A DNA stretch of 64,000 nt, from the NCBI GenBank assembly GCA_963721905.1, contig CAVRMF010000010.1, positions 62,001-126,000 of the forward strand, read 5' to 3'. A program made the translations under genes and the position numbers. Shown here piece by piece: positions 61,657 through 64,000 of this stretch. Source of the DNA: Roseiarcus sp963721905. Lineage in GTDB: Bacteria; Pseudomonadota; Alphaproteobacteria; Rhizobiales; Beijerinckiaceae. The notes under the pieces were generated by a model. The model searched no databases and was not told the origin of the DNA. It saw only the letters and a program-made list of their open reading frames with translations. Within the stretch, counting starts at the first letter, position 1, and every line of letters starts with the position of its first letter.

Positions 61657-62873
61657 GCGGCCCAGGCCGTCCCATGCGGCCCCTTCGGCAGGCCGAGTTT
61701 TGCGGCGATCGTCTCGGCGATGTCGGCGAGGCTCGCCCGCGCGCCGATCGGGCCTGCGGGCGCGCCGGCGCCGAAGGCGAGGATCGGCACGTGTTCGCGG
61801 GTGTGGTCGAAGCCTCTGAAGGTCGGATCGTTGCCGTGGTCGGCGGTGATGAGGCAAAAGTCGTCCGGCCGCATCGCCGCCTCGATCTCCGCGAGTCGCC
61901 GGTCGAACGCCTCGAGGCAGGCGGCGTAGCCGGGGACGTCGCGGCGATGGCCCCATTCGGTGTCGAAGTCGACCAGATTGACGAAGATCAGCCCGCCGTC
62001 CGGCGTGTCTTTCAGCGCCTCGATGAGGAGATCGACGTTGCCGTCGTTGCTCTTGCCCTTGACCTCCTTGCCGGTGTCGCGATGGGCGAAGATGTCGCCG
62101 ATCTTGCCGATGGAGACGACGGCTCGGCCCGCCTGCGCCGCGCGCTGCAGAAGGTTGCCGTCGGGCGGCGGCACGGCGAAATCCTTGCGGTGCGACGTGC
62201 GAGCGAAATCTTTTGCGGTTCGGCCGACGAAGGGCCGCGCGATAACCCGCCCGATCTTCAAGGGATCGCAGAGGCGCCGCGCTATGCGGCAGAGCTCGTA
62301 GAGCCGTTCGAGGCCGAAGGCCTCTTCGTGCGCGGCGATCTGGAGCACCGAGTTGGCCGAAGTGTAGCAGATCGGCTTTCCCGTCTTTAAGGACTCCTCG
62401 CCGAACTCTTCGATGATCGTCGTGCCTGAGGCATGGCGGTTGGCGAGAATGCCAGGCAGCTTGCCCTCTTTGATCAGCGCCGCGGTCACCGCTTCCGGAA
62501 AGGCGGGAATTTCTTGCGGGAAATAACCCCAGTCGAAATCGACCGGCGTCCCGGCGATCTCCCAGTGGCCCGACGGCGTGTCCTTGCCGCGTGAGGTCTC
62601 GACGCCATAGCCCCATTGCCCTTGGGGCTCAGGAAGCGCGAAGCCGGGCGGCGTACGGCCGGTCGAGGCCTTGATCGCGTGCCCGAGTCCGAGCGCGTCG
62701 AGGCGCGGCAGAGCGAGCGGCCCGCGCCTCAGGCCTTCGCGATCGCCCCGGCCGAGCGCGCAGGCCTCGGCGATGTGGCCGAGCGTATCCGCGCCCTCAT
62801 CGCCGTAGGCTTTCGCATCCTCGGCGCCGCCGCAGCCGACCGAATCGAGAACGACGAGGATGCCGCGGGCCAT
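61653..62873 (-). CDS. deoB: Phosphopentomutase
   Basis: A complete 406-residue phosphopentomutase that interconverts (deoxy)ribose 1- and 5-phosphates in nucleoside salvage. Manganese and active-site regions: MARGILVVLDSVGCGGAEDA, KDTPSGHWEIAG, TKEVKGKSNDGN, LVDFDTEWGHRRD and LITADHGNDPTF. Start ATG 62873 gives the standard N-terminus. It overlaps the HIT gene and follows the ABC ATPase gene after 7 bases, so the three are probably co-transcribed. Confidence 0.95.
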   Translation of the reverse strand: MARGILVVLDSVGCGGAEDAKAYGDEGADTLGHIAEACALGRGDREGLRRGPLALPRLDALGLGHAIKASTGRTPPGFALPEPQGQWGYGVETSRGKDTPSGHWEIAGTPVDFDWGYFPQEIPAFPEAVTAALIKEGKLPGILANRHASGTTIIEEFGEESLKTGKPICYTSANSVLQIAAHEEAFGLERLYELCRIARRLCDPLKIGRVIARPFVGRTAKDFARTSHRKDFAVPPPDGNLLQRAAQAGRAVVSIGKIGDIFAHRDTGKEVKGKSNDGNVDLLIEALKDTPDGGLIFVNLVDFDTEWGHRRDVPGYAACLEAFDRRLAEIEAAMRPDDFCLITADHGNDPTFRGFDHTREHVPILAFGAGAPAGPIGARASLADIAETIAAKLGLPKGPHGTAWAA

Positions 62874-62880
62874 GGAGCTC

Positions 62881-64000
62881 TCATTGGCTGACGACGCTCT
62901 CCGGCGCCGCCTCATTGGCAAAGGCCGCAGCGAAGAGCGCGCGGGTATAGTCGCTTTGCGGCGAGGCGAACACCGCTTTCGCTTCGCCGCTCTCAACGAC
63001 CTTGCCGCGACGCATGACGATGATCTCGCTGGCCAGCGCCCGCACGACCTTGAGATCGTGCGAAATGAAAAGATAGGCGAGACGCCGCCGCTTCTGCAAA
63101 TCGCGCAAAAGATCGACGATCTGCGCCTGGATCGACATGTCGAGCGCCGAGGTCGGCTCGTCGAGCACGACGAATTTCGGATCGAGCGCCATCGCCCGCG
63201 CGATGGCGATCCGCTGGCGCTGGCCGCCGGAGAATTCGTGCGGATAGCGGTCGAGCGTCGACGGGTCGAGGCCGGTGTCGGCGAGCGCCCGCTCGGCGAC
63301 GCGGCGGCGCTCGGCCGGCGCTGAGCTTGGTCCCTTGCGCGATCAGGCCCTCCTCGACGATCTCGGCGACCGACATGCGCGGCGATAGCGAGCCGAAAGG
63401 GTCCTGAAAGACAACCTGCATCTCGCGCCTCAAGGGACGCATGGCTTTGGCGTTCAAGCCTTGAATCGCGCGCCCGCAGTAGGCGATTGGCCCTTCCGAC
63501 CGGATGAGCCTCAGCATCGCAAGTCCGAGCGTCGTCTTGCCCGAGCCCGATTCGCCGACGACGCCGACGGTCTCACCCTCGCGCACCGCGAGCGAAACGC
63601 CGTCGACCGCCTTGACGTGACCGACCGTGCGGCGAAGGAAGCCGCGCCTGATCGGAAACCAGACGCGCAGGTTCTCCGTGCTGGCGATGGTCGGCGCGTT
63701 CATATCGCCGAGCGGCGCTTCCCCTTTCGGCTCGGCGGCGAGAAGGGCTCGCGTATAGGGATGTCGCGGACTGGCGAAGACGTCCGCCACGGGCCCCGCT
63801 TCGACAATCTCGCCCCTTTGCATCACGATCACGTCGTCGGCGATGCGCCGGACGACATTGAGATCGTGGGTGATGAACAGCATTGCCATGCCGATCTTTT
63901 CCTGCAGGTCTTTCAAGAGCTTCAGGATCTGCGCCTGCACGGTGACGTCGAGCGCGGTCGTCGGCTCGTCGGCGATGAGGAGGTCCGGCCGGTTGGCGAG
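62881..64000 (-). pseudogene. yejF: ABC transporter ATPase of the YejF (dipeptide/microcin C) type, partial and frameshifted
   Basis: Carries the 3' two-thirds of a two-domain ABC ATPase. At the window edge the first domain shows LLIADEPTTALDVTVQAQ (Walker B/D loop). The second domain starts LRVWFPIRRGFLRRTVGHVKAVDGVSLAVREGETVGVVGESGSGKTTLG, ... then QVVFQDPFGSLSPRMSV. Near 63315-63316 one surplus G breaks the frame after GTKLSA; removal gives AERRRVAERALADTGLDP and the second-domain motifs DEPTSALDMSIQ. The gene continues beyond 64000, so its start is not seen. Permease genes would be expected upstream. Confidence 0.87.

Overview
The window is GC-rich, densely coded chromosomal DNA from an alphaproteobacterium, most likely Hyphomicrobiales (Rhizobiales). 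Evidence for this: a DUF1476 (F1-ATPase inhibitor zeta) gene, DUF2852 and LTXXQ/Spy genes, an in-frame aroK-aroB fusion beside a CBS-domain CorC gene and hflK-hflC-DUF2065-degP, and dispersed CCCTCTCC...GGAGAGGG hairpin repeats. I saw no rRNA, tRNA, prophage, insertion sequence or CRISPR array.

Layout. 0-10.4 kb (minus strand): a ribbon-helix-helix regulator, an SDR, then genes that together read as gamma-butyrobetaine -> L-carnitine -> glycine betaine + acetoacetate catabolism: L-carnitine dehydrogenase, two hot-dog thioesterases, a BKACE-family cleavage enzyme, an acyl-CoA dehydrogenase, an acid-CoA ligase, CaiD and a TetR regulator with its palindrome. 10.5-16.2 kb: a membrane protein, two Spy/LTXXQ periplasmic proteins each with a copy of the same terminator, an HpcH/HpaI aldolase and gyrB. 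16.4-25 kb: a 1939-residue SAM-cyclase-ATPase-TPR protein with three internal repeats and an in-frame palindromic element, a PIN/RHH toxin-antitoxin pair, and an MFS transporter broken by a stop codon. 25-40 kb: aldo/keto reductase, three acyl-CoA synthetases, a GST, and a second acyl-CoA operon (carboxyltransferase, enoyl-CoA hydratase, biotin carboxylase, BKACE, acyl-CoA dehydrogenase) organised like leucine (liu) or terpene (atu) degradation. In it lies a GxxExxY gene filling the space between two copies of a CACGAAGGA hairpin repeat. 40-47 kb: PEP-CTERM protein, EpsI-like protein, ALDH7 dehydrogenase, MFS exporter, M19 dipeptidase. 45.7-52.7 kb: degP, DUF2065, hflC, hflK, corC-like, aroKB (one strand). 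53-64 kb: EF-G-like GTPase, NDUFA9-like protein, ihfB, lapA-like, ornithine cyclodeaminase family, P1 peptidase, rppH, DUF1476, P-loop kinase-like, HIT, deoB and a YejF-type ABC ATPase running off the right edge.

A pervasive oddity: eight otherwise well-conserved genes are interrupted by nine frame breaks, and every one is repaired by removing a single base, usually one member of a short homopolymer. No frame break calling for an added base was found. This looks more like a sequence-quality pattern than ordinary gene decay, and coordinates of those genes are given as the repaired extents. Gene functions are read from motifs and remembered family sequences; no database search was run.
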